A DNA stretch of 64,000 bases from UBA2377 sp964525935 (GTDB lineage: Bacteria > Verrucomicrobiota > Verrucomicrobiia > Opitutales > Opitutaceae): assembly GCA_964525935.1 (NCBI GenBank), contig CAZGJZ010000006.1:124001-188000 (forward strand). The letters are read 5' to 3'. The position numbers and the translations under genes were made by a program. How positions within the stretch are numbered: the stretch's first letter is position 1; every line of letters begins with the position of its first letter. Positions 43,135 to 51,990 of the stretch are shown here, piece after piece. The notes beneath the pieces are model-generated. The model was given only the letters and a program-made list of their open reading frames with translations, did not search any database and had not been told where the DNA came from.

Positions 43135-45612
43135 ATGTTTGCGCACCTCGAAGCCTATGCCCACCGGCTCCGCCGCCGCCTGAGCCGCAGCGAGTGGGCG
43201 ATCCGCAACCTTGGCCTGACGCCTTCGGAAGGCACCAGCGAAGAGCCGGGCGTGCTCTTGATCCAGATCGACGGACTCGCCCGCAGTCAGCTCGAGCACG
43301 CCATCGCAAAGGGCCGCATGCCGTTTCTCCGCCGCCTGCTGAAAAGCCGGAGCTACGAGAAACACACGTTTTATCCCGGCATCCCCACGACGACGGCGGC
43401 GGTGCAGGCGGAACTGTTTTACGGCAAACGCAGCGCGGTGCCGGCGTTCAGCTTTTACCGCCGCGATAAAAAAGAACTCGGCCGGATGCTCTATCCAACG
43501 TGGGCGAAGGACTACGAGACGGAGTGCGGCGAGCAGGCCGAGGGTCTGCTGCGTGGCGGCAGTTCGTGGTCGAATATCTACACCGGCGGCGCCGGACAGG
43601 CGGAGGCGCATTTTTGCGCGGCGAGCAATGCGCTGGGCGATATGTGGGAGACGGGCAAGATCCGGAATATATTTGTCTTCCTCGTGCTCCATTTTCCCAG
43701 CGTTTTGCGGATCATCGGCCTGTTGGTGGTCGAGACGGCGATCGCGCTCTGGGATGCCATCGTGGGCATCTGGCACGGACAGGCGGCGGGGCATGAGTTC
43801 TTCGTCGCGGCCTCGCGTGTGTTTGTGAGCATCGGCCTGCGGGAGCTGGTAACGATGGGCTCGGCGGTCGATCTCGCGCGCGGTCTGCCCATTATCCATG
43901 TGAATTTTCTCGGCTACGACGAACAGGCGCACGGCCGCGGGCCGGGTTCGGTTTTCGCGCACTGGTCGCTGCGCGGGATCGACCGGTCGATCAAGGCGCT
44001 TTACCGCGCCGCGCACCGCTCGCCGCGCCGCGATTACGCCGTGTGGATTTTTTCCGATCACGGACAGGAGCGCACCCGCTCCTTCGCGACGGAGTTTCCC
44101 GGCGGCATCGAGTCGATCATGCGCGATTGCTACGACACGGCGCGCAAGCGCGACCGGGCCTGGCGGGCGCGGTCGCAGCGCCGCGACTATTCGCTCTGGC
44201 TCGGACGCGGCCCGTGGTCGAATCGCCGGCTGGAGCGCCTCCGAGCGAGGGATACGCTCACGTCGGAGGAGCAGGAAACCTTCACGGTGGTCGCGGTCGG
44301 CCCGGTGGGGCATGTTTATTTCGGAAAGCCACTCGATGACGAACAACGCATCGCGCTGGCCAAACGCCTCGTGAGCCAGGGTGGGGTGCCGGGTGTGCTG
44401 GTGAAGCAGAGCGACGGCACGATCACCTGGTTTCATGCGCAAGGCGCCACCGCGGTTCCAAGCGAAGTTCCGGCGATGCTGACGCATCCGGAGCCGATGC
44501 GGGAGGAGATCGCCAAGGACCTCGCGGAGTTCTGCGCGAATCGCGATGCCGGCGATTTGATTTTGCTCGGCTGGTCGCCGGGCGGCGGCACCTGGACCTT
44601 TGCGCCTGAGCGTGGTGCGCACGGTGGATTGGGGCACGACGAGACGCAGGGCTTTGTTCTGCTGCCGGTGCGCACCCCGCTGCCGCCGGGCACAAAGCAT
44701 TTTATCCGGCCGGCCGCCCTACGGCAGGCCGCGCTGTATCATCTCGGCCGGGAAAAACTGGTGCGCCCGCCGCGCGAGCCGGTTGAGGTGCCTGATCCGA
44801 TGGCGCGGATCATGACTTACAATGTGCACAGCTGCAGCGGCACCGACGGACGCATTTCACCGCGCCGGATTGCCCATATCATCGAGGCACAAATGCCGGA
44901 CATTGTGGCGCTGCAGGAGATCGATCTGGGCCGGCAGCGTTCCCGGGCGGAGGATCAGGCGGCGCTCATCGGGCAGTTGGTGGGGATGCATCACGAATTC
45001 TGCCCGACCGTGACACGCGACAAGGAGCACTACGGCCACGCGCTGTTCAGCCCATGGCCAATGGAGGTCGTGAAACGTGCCCGGCTGCCGGTTGCGCCGG
45101 GAAAGGCGTTGTGTGAACCACGGGCGGCCCTCTGGGTGCGCATCAATGTTGCTGGACGCATTCTCAACGTCGTGACGACGCATCTCGGGCTCGGTTGGAA
45201 CGAAGGCGTGGCGCAGGTGCGCGCGTTACTCGGCGAGGAATGGCTCGGCGCGATCCCGCCCGATGAGCCGGTGGTGCTCTGCGGCGACTTCAACCTGTCG
45301 CCCGGCGGTGCCGGCTACCGCCTGTTGGCGTCGCGGCTGCGCGATGCGCAGGTTGGCGTCAAAGGCCACGTGCCGTTGCGCACGTTCAGCACGATCCGGC
45401 CGTTCATGCGCATCGATCATGTCATGCTCTCGCCGCACTTCGACGTGAAGGGCGTCAGCGTGCCCCGCAACGATCTCACGCGGGTTGCTTCCGACCACTT
45501 CCCGCTGGTGGTTGATCTCCAAGTGCTGCCCGTATCCGCCGAAACGCCCACCACGACACCGACAGAATCAGCGTCGCGTAGGCCAGCATCAGCAGTCCCC
45601 AGCCCAGCGTGA
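43135..45612 (+). CDS. Fusion: alkaline-phosphatase-superfamily domain + EEP (endonuclease/exonuclease/phosphatase) domain
   Basis: 825 residues. The N-terminal half has the type I phosphodiesterase/alkaline phosphatase layout: IQIDGLARSQLE (D46), IPTTTAAVQAELF (nucleophile T85/T86), NFLGYDEQAHG and IFSDHGQER (about 308), with hydrophobic segments near 190-220. From about 558 an EEP domain follows: IMTYNVHSC, IVALQEIDLG, VVTTHLGLG, VVLCGDFNLSP, RIDHVML and ASDHFPLVV. These supply all the usual metal and catalytic residues. Both halves look active and both cut phosphodiester or phosphate esters, so a two-step lipid or headgroup phosphate reaction is possible. The last 45 codons (after SDHFPLVV) overlap the convergent VTT gene and are low-complexity. 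Confidence 0.85.
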   Translation: MFAHLEAYAHRLRRRLSRSEWAIRNLGLTPSEGTSEEPGVLLIQIDGLARSQLEHAIAKGRMPFLRRLLKSRSYEKHTFYPGIPTTTAAVQAELFYGKRSAVPAFSFYRRDKKELGRMLYPTWAKDYETECGEQAEGLLRGGSSWSNIYTGGAGQAEAHFCAASNALGDMWETGKIRNIFVFLVLHFPSVLRIIGLLVVETAIALWDAIVGIWHGQAAGHEFFVAASRVFVSIGLRELVTMGSAVDLARGLPIIHVNFLGYDEQAHGRGPGSVFAHWSLRGIDRSIKALYRAAHRSPRRDYAVWIFSDHGQERTRSFATEFPGGIESIMRDCYDTARKRDRAWRARSQRRDYSLWLGRGPWSNRRLERLRARDTLTSEEQETFTVVAVGPVGHVYFGKPLDDEQRIALAKRLVSQGGVPGVLVKQSDGTITWFHAQGATAVPSEVPAMLTHPEPMREEIAKDLAEFCANRDAGDLILLGWSPGGGTWTFAPERGAHGGLGHDETQGFVLLPVRTPLPPGTKHFIRPAALRQAALYHLGREKLVRPPREPVEVPDPMARIMTYNVHSCSGTDGRISPRRIAHIIEAQMPDIVALQEIDLGRQRSRAEDQAALIGQLVGMHHEFCPTVTRDKEHYGHALFSPWPMEVVKRARLPVAPGKALCEPRAALWVRINVAGRILNVVTTHLGLGWNEGVAQVRALLGEEWLGAIPPDEPVVLCGDFNLSPGGAGYRLLASRLRDAQVGVKGHVPLRTFSTIRPFMRIDHVMLSPHFDVKGVSVPRNDLTRVASDHFPLVVDLQVLPVSAETPTTTPTESASRRPASAVPSPA

Positions 45613-46234
45613 GCTGGTGGCTCTGGCCGCCAAGGACGACGGCGATGACGGAGCGCGCGGCATGCATGGGCAGACAGATGCCGAGGAAAAGCCGCAGCGG
45701 CACGCCGAGGAGCGGGAGCGTGTAATTTTGTGCGAAGTAAGGTGCGCCCGGGATCAACATGGTGAAAATCGTCACCGGCACGTGGGCACCGGCGGGGATG
45801 CGCTCGCGGATTTTCTTAAGCCGCCGCTCAAAAAACCGCCGCTGCCAGTGCACCAGCCCATAGCTGGCGAGCATTTGCAAAAAAATGGAGAGCCACACGA
45901 GGGCGAGGCCCAAAGGAACGCCAAAGCGCACGCCGGCGGCCACGTGGAGCGGGCTCGCAGGAAAGCCGAGGAGCGGCAGCAGCGTGAGCAGGATGAAGGC
46001 GGCGCCGCCGTTCAGTTGCTGGGCCTTGGCCCGCACGGCGTCGAGATCCAGCTGGCCATAGAGGAGGGCCAGGATGACGATCACCGTGGCGATGATCACC
46101 CAAAAGCGGGTGGAGCGATAGAAGGCGGGAGACTTTGATTTCCGCTTGGGCACCCGGAGTGGACCCCGATTCAGCCGGGCGGTTCGCGACCAAACGATCC
46201 ACGTAGCGCGCGGATCAACAATCCTTGGGATCAA
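45476..46234 (-). CDS. VTT-domain (DedA/TVP38-like) membrane protein
   Basis: 252 residues from the TTG at 46234, which overlaps the DUF421 stop by four bases; a GTG at 46153 would begin nearer the first helix. Five or six membrane helices (FWVIIATVIVILALLYG, AAFILLTLLPLLGFPASPLH, ...). The motif FTMLIPGAPYFAQNYTLPLLGVP is the VTT signature (R/P-x-PG-x-(P/N)...NY..G). Such proteins act in lipid flipping and membrane stress. The convergent overlap with the EEP fusion is 137 bases. Confidence 0.8.
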   Translation of the reverse strand: MIPRIVDPRATWIVWSRTARLNRGPLRVPKRKSKSPAFYRSTRFWVIIATVIVILALLYGQLDLDAVRAKAQQLNGGAAFILLTLLPLLGFPASPLHVAAGVRFGVPLGLALVWLSIFLQMLASYGLVHWQRRFFERRLKKIRERIPAGAHVPVTIFTMLIPGAPYFAQNYTLPLLGVPLRLFLGICLPMHAARSVIAVVLGGQSHQLTLGWGLLMLAYATLILSVSWWAFRRIRAALGDQPPAGSGRKQPA

Positions 46235-46764
46235 GTCCGGCTACTTTTTGGCGTGCGCTCGCGGGGAGCTTTTTTCCGAGGAATGATGCTGATCTGCCCA
46301 TCCGGCTCGAGGTAGCAGCACTTCACGTCCGCCAGTTGGTCGATGCCCTGCAGGCGCATCTGACTTTGCAGTTCATCCATCGTGATGAGTTCGTGCCGCA
46401 GGTTGCGGCGTTGCACCACGCCATCGCGCACCAAGGTGAGCGGCGCAGGCTGGAGCAGGCGGGCGACGAGCGGGGAGCGAAAGCTCAGCCAGTCGATGGC
46501 GTAACTCCAGCCGGCGATGGTGCCCACGAGCACAATGGCTTCGGTCAGCGAGCGGTATTCCCCGGCCATGCCATTTTGCGAGGCGTCGGCGATCAGCACC
46601 ACGAGGAGCAGATCGGCGAGGGACAAGCCGCCGGCGTCGCGGCGTAGAAAACGAAAGAGCAAAATTAACCCGAGGTAAATGACGGTGCCCCGCACCACGA
46701 TCTCAAGGAGCGAGCCCGAGGGGAACCACAGGGAATGCCAGAATGTGTTCGAAAAAATGCTCAT
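46231..46764 (-). CDS. DUF421 (YetF-like) membrane protein
   Basis: 177 residues from the ATG at 46764. Three N-terminal membrane helices (ending about residue 82), then the typical soluble YetF part: LQPAPLTLVRDGVVQRRNLRHELITMDELQSQMR, ending in LEPDGQISIIPRKK. Spore-germination relatives aside, the function of the family is unknown. It is coupled to the VTT gene by overlap. Confidence 0.85.
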   Translation of the reverse strand: MSIFSNTFWHSLWFPSGSLLEIVVRGTVIYLGLILLFRFLRRDAGGLSLADLLLVVLIADASQNGMAGEYRSLTEAIVLVGTIAGWSYAIDWLSFRSPLVARLLQPAPLTLVRDGVVQRRNLRHELITMDELQSQMRLQGIDQLADVKCCYLEPDGQISIIPRKKAPRERTPKSSRT

Positions 46765-46839
46765 GGAAAGCGGAAGAGACAGGAGATGGATCAACGTCAA
46801 GGCGCAGCCCCCGGGACATGGCCGCGCAGGCCGGACGAT

Positions 46840-47052
46840 TTACTTTTCCCGAACCTTGTCGGCCCGGATGTCCACCGGGGCGCGAGGATGCGGGCTATTG
46901 GGCGTGGACGGTTCGCCGGGCGGAGGCTCGGGCACGCGCAGGGGAGGCTCGCGCGGTGGCACGATCGGCTGCGATTTGCGTTGGGTCACAGGATGGCCGG
47001 GCGTCCCTGGACTACCCGCAGGGCGCGGCGGGGTGTGCGGTGAATTTGCCAT
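46840..47052 (-). CDS. Small proline-rich protein
   Basis: 70 residues from the ATG at 47052, about 30% proline in PPREPPLRVPEPPPGEP-type repeats, ending RADKVREK. No signal peptide or hydrophobic stretch. It lies 76 bases upstream of DUF421 on the same strand. The length of the open frame and codon use fit coding, but proline-rich repeats in high-GC DNA also occur by chance. Similar short proline-rich proteins are seen beside envelope genes. Confidence 0.45.
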   Translation of the reverse strand: MANSPHTPPRPAGSPGTPGHPVTQRKSQPIVPPREPPLRVPEPPPGEPSTPNSPHPRAPVDIRADKVREK

Positions 47053-47161
47053 GGAGGCACTGACACGATGATTGGGTCCCGGTTCTCGTGCCGGATGGGA
47101 GAGGCGGGAGGGAATCTGCGCCACGCCTCGAACCCGTGGCCGGTCCCGCGGTCGAAGCAGG

Positions 47162-47914
47162 ATGACTTTGCGCCATGCGGTTTCCGCCCTCGCCTTGGGG
47201 TTTGCCATCCTGCCGGGCGCGGTGGCTGTCGAAGTGCCCCCGCTGCTTCAAGCCGCGGTGGATAACTGGGTCGCCGGCAAGCAAGACGTGGCCTTCACCC
47301 AGCGCACTCGCATCCTCAACGACACCGGCGGAGTCAAAGAAGAGCGCCTCGAGCGCTACGATCCCTCACTGCCGGACGACAAGCGCTGGCACCTCCTTGA
47401 GGTCGACGGCAAGCCGCCTACCGCCGGGCAGCGCGTCGCGATTCAGGACCAGCGCAACCGGAAGCCGCGTAAGAAAGCCACGCGAGCGCCGGGGGAAATC
47501 CTGGACTTCCAGCGAGCGACGGTTTCCACGGAAAACGCCCGGACGGTCACCTACGAAGTGGCCGTGCGCCCCGAGGCGGCGCGACTCGTGCAGACGGAGA
47601 ATATCCTCCTGCTGATCACGGTGGGCCGGGAAAGCCAGGCGGTGGAGGGCGTCACGGCCCGGTTGCGCGATACGGTGCGCGTGGCGTTGGGACTGGCCCG
47701 GATCAACGACGTGGATTTGGACCTTTCGTTTGATCCGCCGGATGACCCGGGTTCGGCTAAAAACAAGCAGACGCACGACGAAGCTGAACCCAATGGCACG
47801 GCACGGGCTTCCATCACGAAATTGGGCCGGCAGATGGAACTCGAGTGGTGGGACTTCAAGCGCGTTGAAACCTATCGCGGCCAGCGGGTGTCGGCGACGG
47901 AGCGCGCGAAATAG
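47162..47914 (+). CDS. Secreted protein of unknown function
   Basis: 250 residues from the ATG at 47162. Signal peptide (LRHAVSALALGFAILPGAVAVE). The mature part is polar and mixed alpha/beta (VDNWVAGKQDVAFTQRTRIL, VTYEVAVRPEAARLVQTE, TKLGRQMELEWWDFKRVE). No catalytic motif or family is recognised. It is divergent from the proline-rich/DUF421 genes and upstream of the AarF-like kinase. Confidence 0.65.
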   Translation: MTLRHAVSALALGFAILPGAVAVEVPPLLQAAVDNWVAGKQDVAFTQRTRILNDTGGVKEERLERYDPSLPDDKRWHLLEVDGKPPTAGQRVAIQDQRNRKPRKKATRAPGEILDFQRATVSTENARTVTYEVAVRPEAARLVQTENILLLITVGRESQAVEGVTARLRDTVRVALGLARINDVDLDLSFDPPDDPGSAKNKQTHDEAEPNGTARASITKLGRQMELEWWDFKRVETYRGQRVSATERAK

Positions 47915-48006
47915 TCGCAGTTCCGCCGGGAGATTGGCCGCCGGCGAGAACCAGCAGGGCATCTGGCTGTCGGTGGAATCGTCCCGCTTCCAGAACTGCC
48001 GCTGCC

Positions 48007-49677
48007 ATGAAAATCACCGTAGGCCATCTCAAACGTTATCACCAGATCGCGCGCCTGCTCTGGAAGTATGGCCGGTCCGATCTGGTCAAACAGATGGAGC
48101 TGCCCGAGGACGAACCCGGCCAGACGCCGGAGGTCGTCGTCGAGGATGGTGCGCCGGAACGGCTGGCCGATGATCTCGAGGCGATGGGCCCGACCTTCGT
48201 GAAACTCGGCCAGGTGCTGGCGGGGCGCGCCGATTTGCTGCCGGATAGTTATGTCGCCGCGCTGGCCCGGCTGCAGGATCGCGTGAAGCCGTTTCCCTAT
48301 GCCGAGGTCGAGCAGATCGTGATGAACGAGCTCGGCGTCCGCATCTCCAAGGCCTTTTCCTATTTCAACCCCGAGCCGCTGGCCGCGGCTTCGCTGGGCC
48401 AGGTGCATCTCGCGGCGTTGCGCGATGGCCGCGCGGTCGTCGTCAAGGTCCAGCGGCCCAGCATCCGCCGGCAGATCACCGAGGATTTCGAGGTGCTGGA
48501 GGAAATCGCGAAGTTCCTCGATGCGCACACCGAGGCCGGCCGGCGTTACCGCTTTGCCACGGTGCTGGAGGAGTTCCGCACCACGATCCAGCAGGAGCTC
48601 AACTATGAGCAGGAGGCCAATAATCTCGTCACGGTCGGCGAAAACCTGCGCGAGTTTGAATTGATCCAGGTGCCGCAGCCGGTGGCTGATTACAGCACGC
48701 GCTCGGTGCTGACGATGGATTACGTGCGCGGCCGGAAGATCACTTCGCTCGGCCCGCTCTCGCGGCTGGAAATGGATAAACGCCCGCTGATCGAGGAGCT
48801 GTTCCGCGCCTACCTGAAACAGGTGATCATCGACGGCCTGTTCCACGCCGATCCGCATCCGGGCAATGTCTTCCTGACGGATGACGGCCGCATCGCCCTG
48901 CTGGACCTCGGCATGGTGGGTCACACGGCGCCCGGCATGCAGGAAAACCTGCTCAAGCTCCTGCTGGCCGTCAGCGAGGGCCAGAGCGACACGGCGGCCG
49001 AGCTGGTCATCAGCATCAGCGAAAAGAACGGTGAACCCCATCTTCCGGATTTCCGCCGCCGCGTGCGGCAGCTGGTGGTGCAAACCCAGGACGCCTCCCT
49101 TCAGCAAATGAAGGTGGGGCAGTCGCTCATCGCCGTGAACCGCGCCGCCAGCCAGTGCGGGTTGTTTGTGCCGAGCGAGCTGGCCTTGCTGGGTAAAACG
49201 CTGCTCCAGCTCGACGAGGTTGGGCTCACCCTGGATCCGGAGTTCGATCCCAATGCGGCGATCCGGCGCAACGCGACCGAGTTGATGTCGCGGCGCATGA
49301 CGCGCAGTGCGATGCAGAGCAGCGCGCTCAGCTCGATCCTGGAGATGAAAAATTTCATGGGCGCTCTGCCGGTGCGGCTCAATAAGATCATGGATGCCGT
49401 CGCGGAGGGCGGGGTGGAGGTCAAGGTGAAGGCGGTCGACGCCAAGATGGTCGTCGATGGCATGCACAAGATCGCCAATCGCATCACCGCCGGCGTCATT
49501 CTGGCGGCACTCATCGTCGGCGCTTCACTGCTCATGCGCGTGCAGACGTCATTTCAAATCTTCGGCTACCCCGGGCTTGCGATTCTGTGCTTCCTGGCGG
49601 CCGCGGGCGGAGGCTTCTGGCTGTTGCTGAATATCTTCATGCACGACGAGAAAGTCCTGCGGAAGCCACCGCGTTGA
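48007..49677 (+). CDS. AarF/UbiB (ABC1) family atypical kinase
   Basis: 556 residues. KxGQ motif in VKLGQVLAGRADLLP (66-69), ASLGQVHLAALRDGRAVVVKVQRP with the Ala-rich P-loop and catalytic lysine, DPHPGNV (D282) and LLDLGMVG (D300). Two C-terminal membrane helices (VILAALIVGASLLM, AILCFLAAAGGGFWLLL). UbiB-like proteins support quinone synthesis and lipid handling. Around it are lipid-related genes (VTT, phospholipase D), so a lipid role is as likely as ubiquinone. Confidence 0.93.
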   Translation: MKITVGHLKRYHQIARLLWKYGRSDLVKQMELPEDEPGQTPEVVVEDGAPERLADDLEAMGPTFVKLGQVLAGRADLLPDSYVAALARLQDRVKPFPYAEVEQIVMNELGVRISKAFSYFNPEPLAAASLGQVHLAALRDGRAVVVKVQRPSIRRQITEDFEVLEEIAKFLDAHTEAGRRYRFATVLEEFRTTIQQELNYEQEANNLVTVGENLREFELIQVPQPVADYSTRSVLTMDYVRGRKITSLGPLSRLEMDKRPLIEELFRAYLKQVIIDGLFHADPHPGNVFLTDDGRIALLDLGMVGHTAPGMQENLLKLLLAVSEGQSDTAAELVISISEKNGEPHLPDFRRRVRQLVVQTQDASLQQMKVGQSLIAVNRAASQCGLFVPSELALLGKTLLQLDEVGLTLDPEFDPNAAIRRNATELMSRRMTRSAMQSSALSSILEMKNFMGALPVRLNKIMDAVAEGGVEVKVKAVDAKMVVDGMHKIANRITAGVILAALIVGASLLMRVQTSFQIFGYPGLAILCFLAAAGGGFWLLLNIFMHDEKVLRKPPR

Positions 49678-49696
49678 AACTCAAACCCCTCCGCCC

Positions 49697-50017
49697 ATGT
49701 TCACCGCTGCTAAAAACCACCTCGCGAGCAAGGCCGCCCGGCTTTACGCGAACAACCTGATCGGCCGTTACGCGGAGCTGCAGGAACTCTACATCGACTC
49801 ACAAAAGAAGACCATCGACCTCGTCTGCGCGCTGCGCGGCGAAACGGAGCCGGTGGTCGTCAGAGTGGGGCAATACACGCTCTCCAAGGACGGCGAGAAC
49901 ACCTTCATGCGGATAGCGCAGTGCACGTGCTCCCGGCCCTGGATTCAGGGCTTGGTCGAGGACTTCGTTCAAGGTCAGCCGATTCCGGTGCCTTCATGGG
50001 CGGTCGTGGCGCTGTGA
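49697..50017 (+). CDS. Small conserved-looking hypothetical protein
   Basis: 106 residues. An N-terminal helix (KNHLASKAARLYANNLIGRYAELQ) is followed by a beta-rich part (KTIDLVCALRGETEPVVVRVGQYTL) with two cysteines in AQCTCSRPW. It lies 19 bases after the AarF-like gene and is probably co-transcribed. I do not recognise it. Confidence 0.65.
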   Translation: MFTAAKNHLASKAARLYANNLIGRYAELQELYIDSQKKTIDLVCALRGETEPVVVRVGQYTLSKDGENTFMRIAQCTCSRPWIQGLVEDFVQGQPIPVPSWAVVAL

Positions 50018-50049
50018 AGCCGCGAATGACGCCTCGGGTTTGAGGAAGC

Positions 50050-50307
50050 CTAGGCCCAAAGGTTGCGGGGAATTATAACCGCGCCCTCAACCTCACCGGA
50101 GTATGCCATCCCGTGCGGGGTCGTTTCGATCAGGACCTCCGACAAAACCAGCTCAAGGGGTTTCGCGAAAGCCGGGTAGGTGATCACCACGCTCGGGCCC
50201 AACTGGGTGTTATCCGTGACGACGGCATCGCAAACCACGCGCACGGTCAGGTTTTGGCTGATCAGGCAAACCGTGATCTTTTGGCCGATGGGGAAGATGC
50301 GGGGCAT
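50050..50307 (-). CDS. Small hypothetical protein
   Basis: 85 residues from the ATG at 50307. No cleavable signal; beta-rich (IGQKITVCLISQNLTVRVVCDAVVTDNTQL). It could be a short beta-barrel or PilZ-like fold, but no motif confirms this. It is convergent with the AarF neighbour. About 173 bases to the next gene hold nothing I recognise. Confidence 0.5.
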   Translation of the reverse strand: MPRIFPIGQKITVCLISQNLTVRVVCDAVVTDNTQLGPSVVITYPAFAKPLELVLSEVLIETTPHGMAYSGEVEGAVIIPRNLWA

Positions 50308-50480
50308 GGCGTTGAAATCCGGGGTTAAAGAGACAGCGCCTGGCTGGGTTCGTCAAACGAGTGGACCGGGAGTGCGTGCTCAGGCGCCCGGCTGCCATGC
50401 TCCTGAAGCGGTCGCGATTTACCGGGGCGACTGATGCGAGGTGAACCCGGGCATGTGGATTTCCCTTCAATTTCCGCAGA

Positions 50481-51827
50481 TCAAAACTGCGAGCGGAAAA
50501 CGCCGCAGACGTGGTCGGCGATGCGGATGTAGAACGGGCGGTTGCGGAACTCCTCGAGCAGGATGGGACGCGATTTACTCACGTCGTCTTCGAACACCTT
50601 CAGAAGCGTGCGCGCCACGGCGGGGTCGATCACGTTGAGCGCGTCCTCGTCATTGATGCTGAACGAGCGGTTGTCGAAGTTGGCTGACCCGACGGTCGCA
50701 TAGACGCCATCCACCACCATCGTCTTGGCGTGATACATGGCCGGCAGGTATTCGTAGAACTCGACGCCGGCGGCGAGCAGGCTGCCCCAGCGCGAACGGG
50801 AGACGGAACGGCCAAACTTGGAATCATTGATCGCCGGCACGACGACCCGCACGCGCACGCCGCGGGCCCGGGCCTGGAGCAGCATCTCGATGGCGAGGTC
50901 GTCGGGCACGAAATAGGCATTGCCGATCTCGATGGATTTGCGGGCGGCCGCGATGGCGCACAAGTAGGCCATGCGGATGTTTTCCAAGCCTTCGCCCGGC
51001 CCGCTCTTGATGCACTGCGCGCGGCTGTCGCCGGCGATGATGGGCTTGGGAAAATAGCCCGGCCCCAGCAGCAGGCTTGAGGTCGTCTGCAGCCAGTTGG
51101 TCGCAAAGATGGCCTGCATCTGCAGGACCACGGGGCCCTCGACCCGCACCTGCGTTTCCCGCCAGCGATCGGGGGAATCCGCATTGCCCAGCCATTTGTC
51201 GGCGATGCACATGCCGCCGGTAAACCCGATGCGCCCGTCGACGATCAGCAACTTGCGGTGCGTGCGATGGCTGATGTTGGGCTTGATCTGATACCAGTGC
51301 TCACGGCCATAAGTCAGGATCTCGATGCCGGCTTCCTTCATGCGGTCGCGGTCCTCGCCGCGAAATTTCAGCGTGCCCATGCCGTCGATGATGACGTGGA
51401 CCTTCACGCCGGCGCGCGCGCGCTCGGAGAGGGCGACGATGAACTCCTCACTGATTTTTCCCGGTTCCCAGATATAGGTTTCAAAGGTAACGGTATATTT
51501 CGCCTCGCGAATTGCCTTGAGCATCGCGGGGAAGAATTTGTCGCCGTTGACCAGGGTCTCGATCGAGTTGCCGGTGGAGAAATCCGCGCCCAGCAGCGGG
51601 CCGATGGCGTTGGCGAAGGCGGGTGATTCCGGACCGTAGGAACCGACCTCGATCGGCACCTGGAGGCGACGCGCGGAGCTCCACCAGAAATAGCCGCCGA
51701 GAAACAGCACGACCCAGAATAGAATCCACCAGCGCGAGCGACGCGGCCGGCTCACGGGGTTGGGCCGGTCGGGCGCATCTTCGGAGGCGAGGGGAGCGGG
51801 CGGTTTCTTTTCCGAGGTTGAAGACAT
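50481..51827 (-). CDS. Cardiolipin-synthase-like phospholipase D
   Basis: 448 residues from the ATG at 51827. One N-terminal membrane helix (31-50), then two HKD motifs: HRTHRKLLIVDG (H190, K192, D197) and YHAKTMVVDG (H366, K368, D373), each followed by a GG/GSANFD block. This is the two-HKD layout of bacterial cardiolipin synthases (ClsA/B-type), which condense phosphatidylglycerol or PG and PE. It is divergent from a VTT gene. Confidence 0.92.
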   Translation of the reverse strand: MSSTSEKKPPAPLASEDAPDRPNPVSRPRRSRWWILFWVVLFLGGYFWWSSARRLQVPIEVGSYGPESPAFANAIGPLLGADFSTGNSIETLVNGDKFFPAMLKAIREAKYTVTFETYIWEPGKISEEFIVALSERARAGVKVHVIIDGMGTLKFRGEDRDRMKEAGIEILTYGREHWYQIKPNISHRTHRKLLIVDGRIGFTGGMCIADKWLGNADSPDRWRETQVRVEGPVVLQMQAIFATNWLQTTSSLLLGPGYFPKPIIAGDSRAQCIKSGPGEGLENIRMAYLCAIAAARKSIEIGNAYFVPDDLAIEMLLQARARGVRVRVVVPAINDSKFGRSVSRSRWGSLLAAGVEFYEYLPAMYHAKTMVVDGVYATVGSANFDNRSFSINDEDALNVIDPAVARTLLKVFEDDVSKSRPILLEEFRNRPFYIRIADHVCGVFRSQF

Positions 51828-51990
51828 GGCGAGATGGGGTGTGGCCTGAAAATCTGGACCCACATTGCCTCCACCGGTTCCGACCCTGCCGCCCGCCTTG
51901 GTTTCATTCGTGCCTGCCCGCCAAAAGGATGGACGCGCGCGCACTGCGGACGGTTTTGGCGGTCTGTGCTGGCTCAGCTTCTGCTCCTGT

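Noticed and set aside
43096..44700. 534-residue minus-strand frame
   Set aside because: Antisense to the phosphatase/EEP fusion, whose catalytic motifs are clear.
47872..49467. 531-residue minus-strand frame
   Set aside because: Antisense to the AarF/UbiB gene, which has all kinase motifs.
50050..50328. Plus-strand frame of 71 residues opposite the 85-residue gene
   Set aside because: No start context, no composition typical of protein; the minus-strand frame has a more regular beta pattern.
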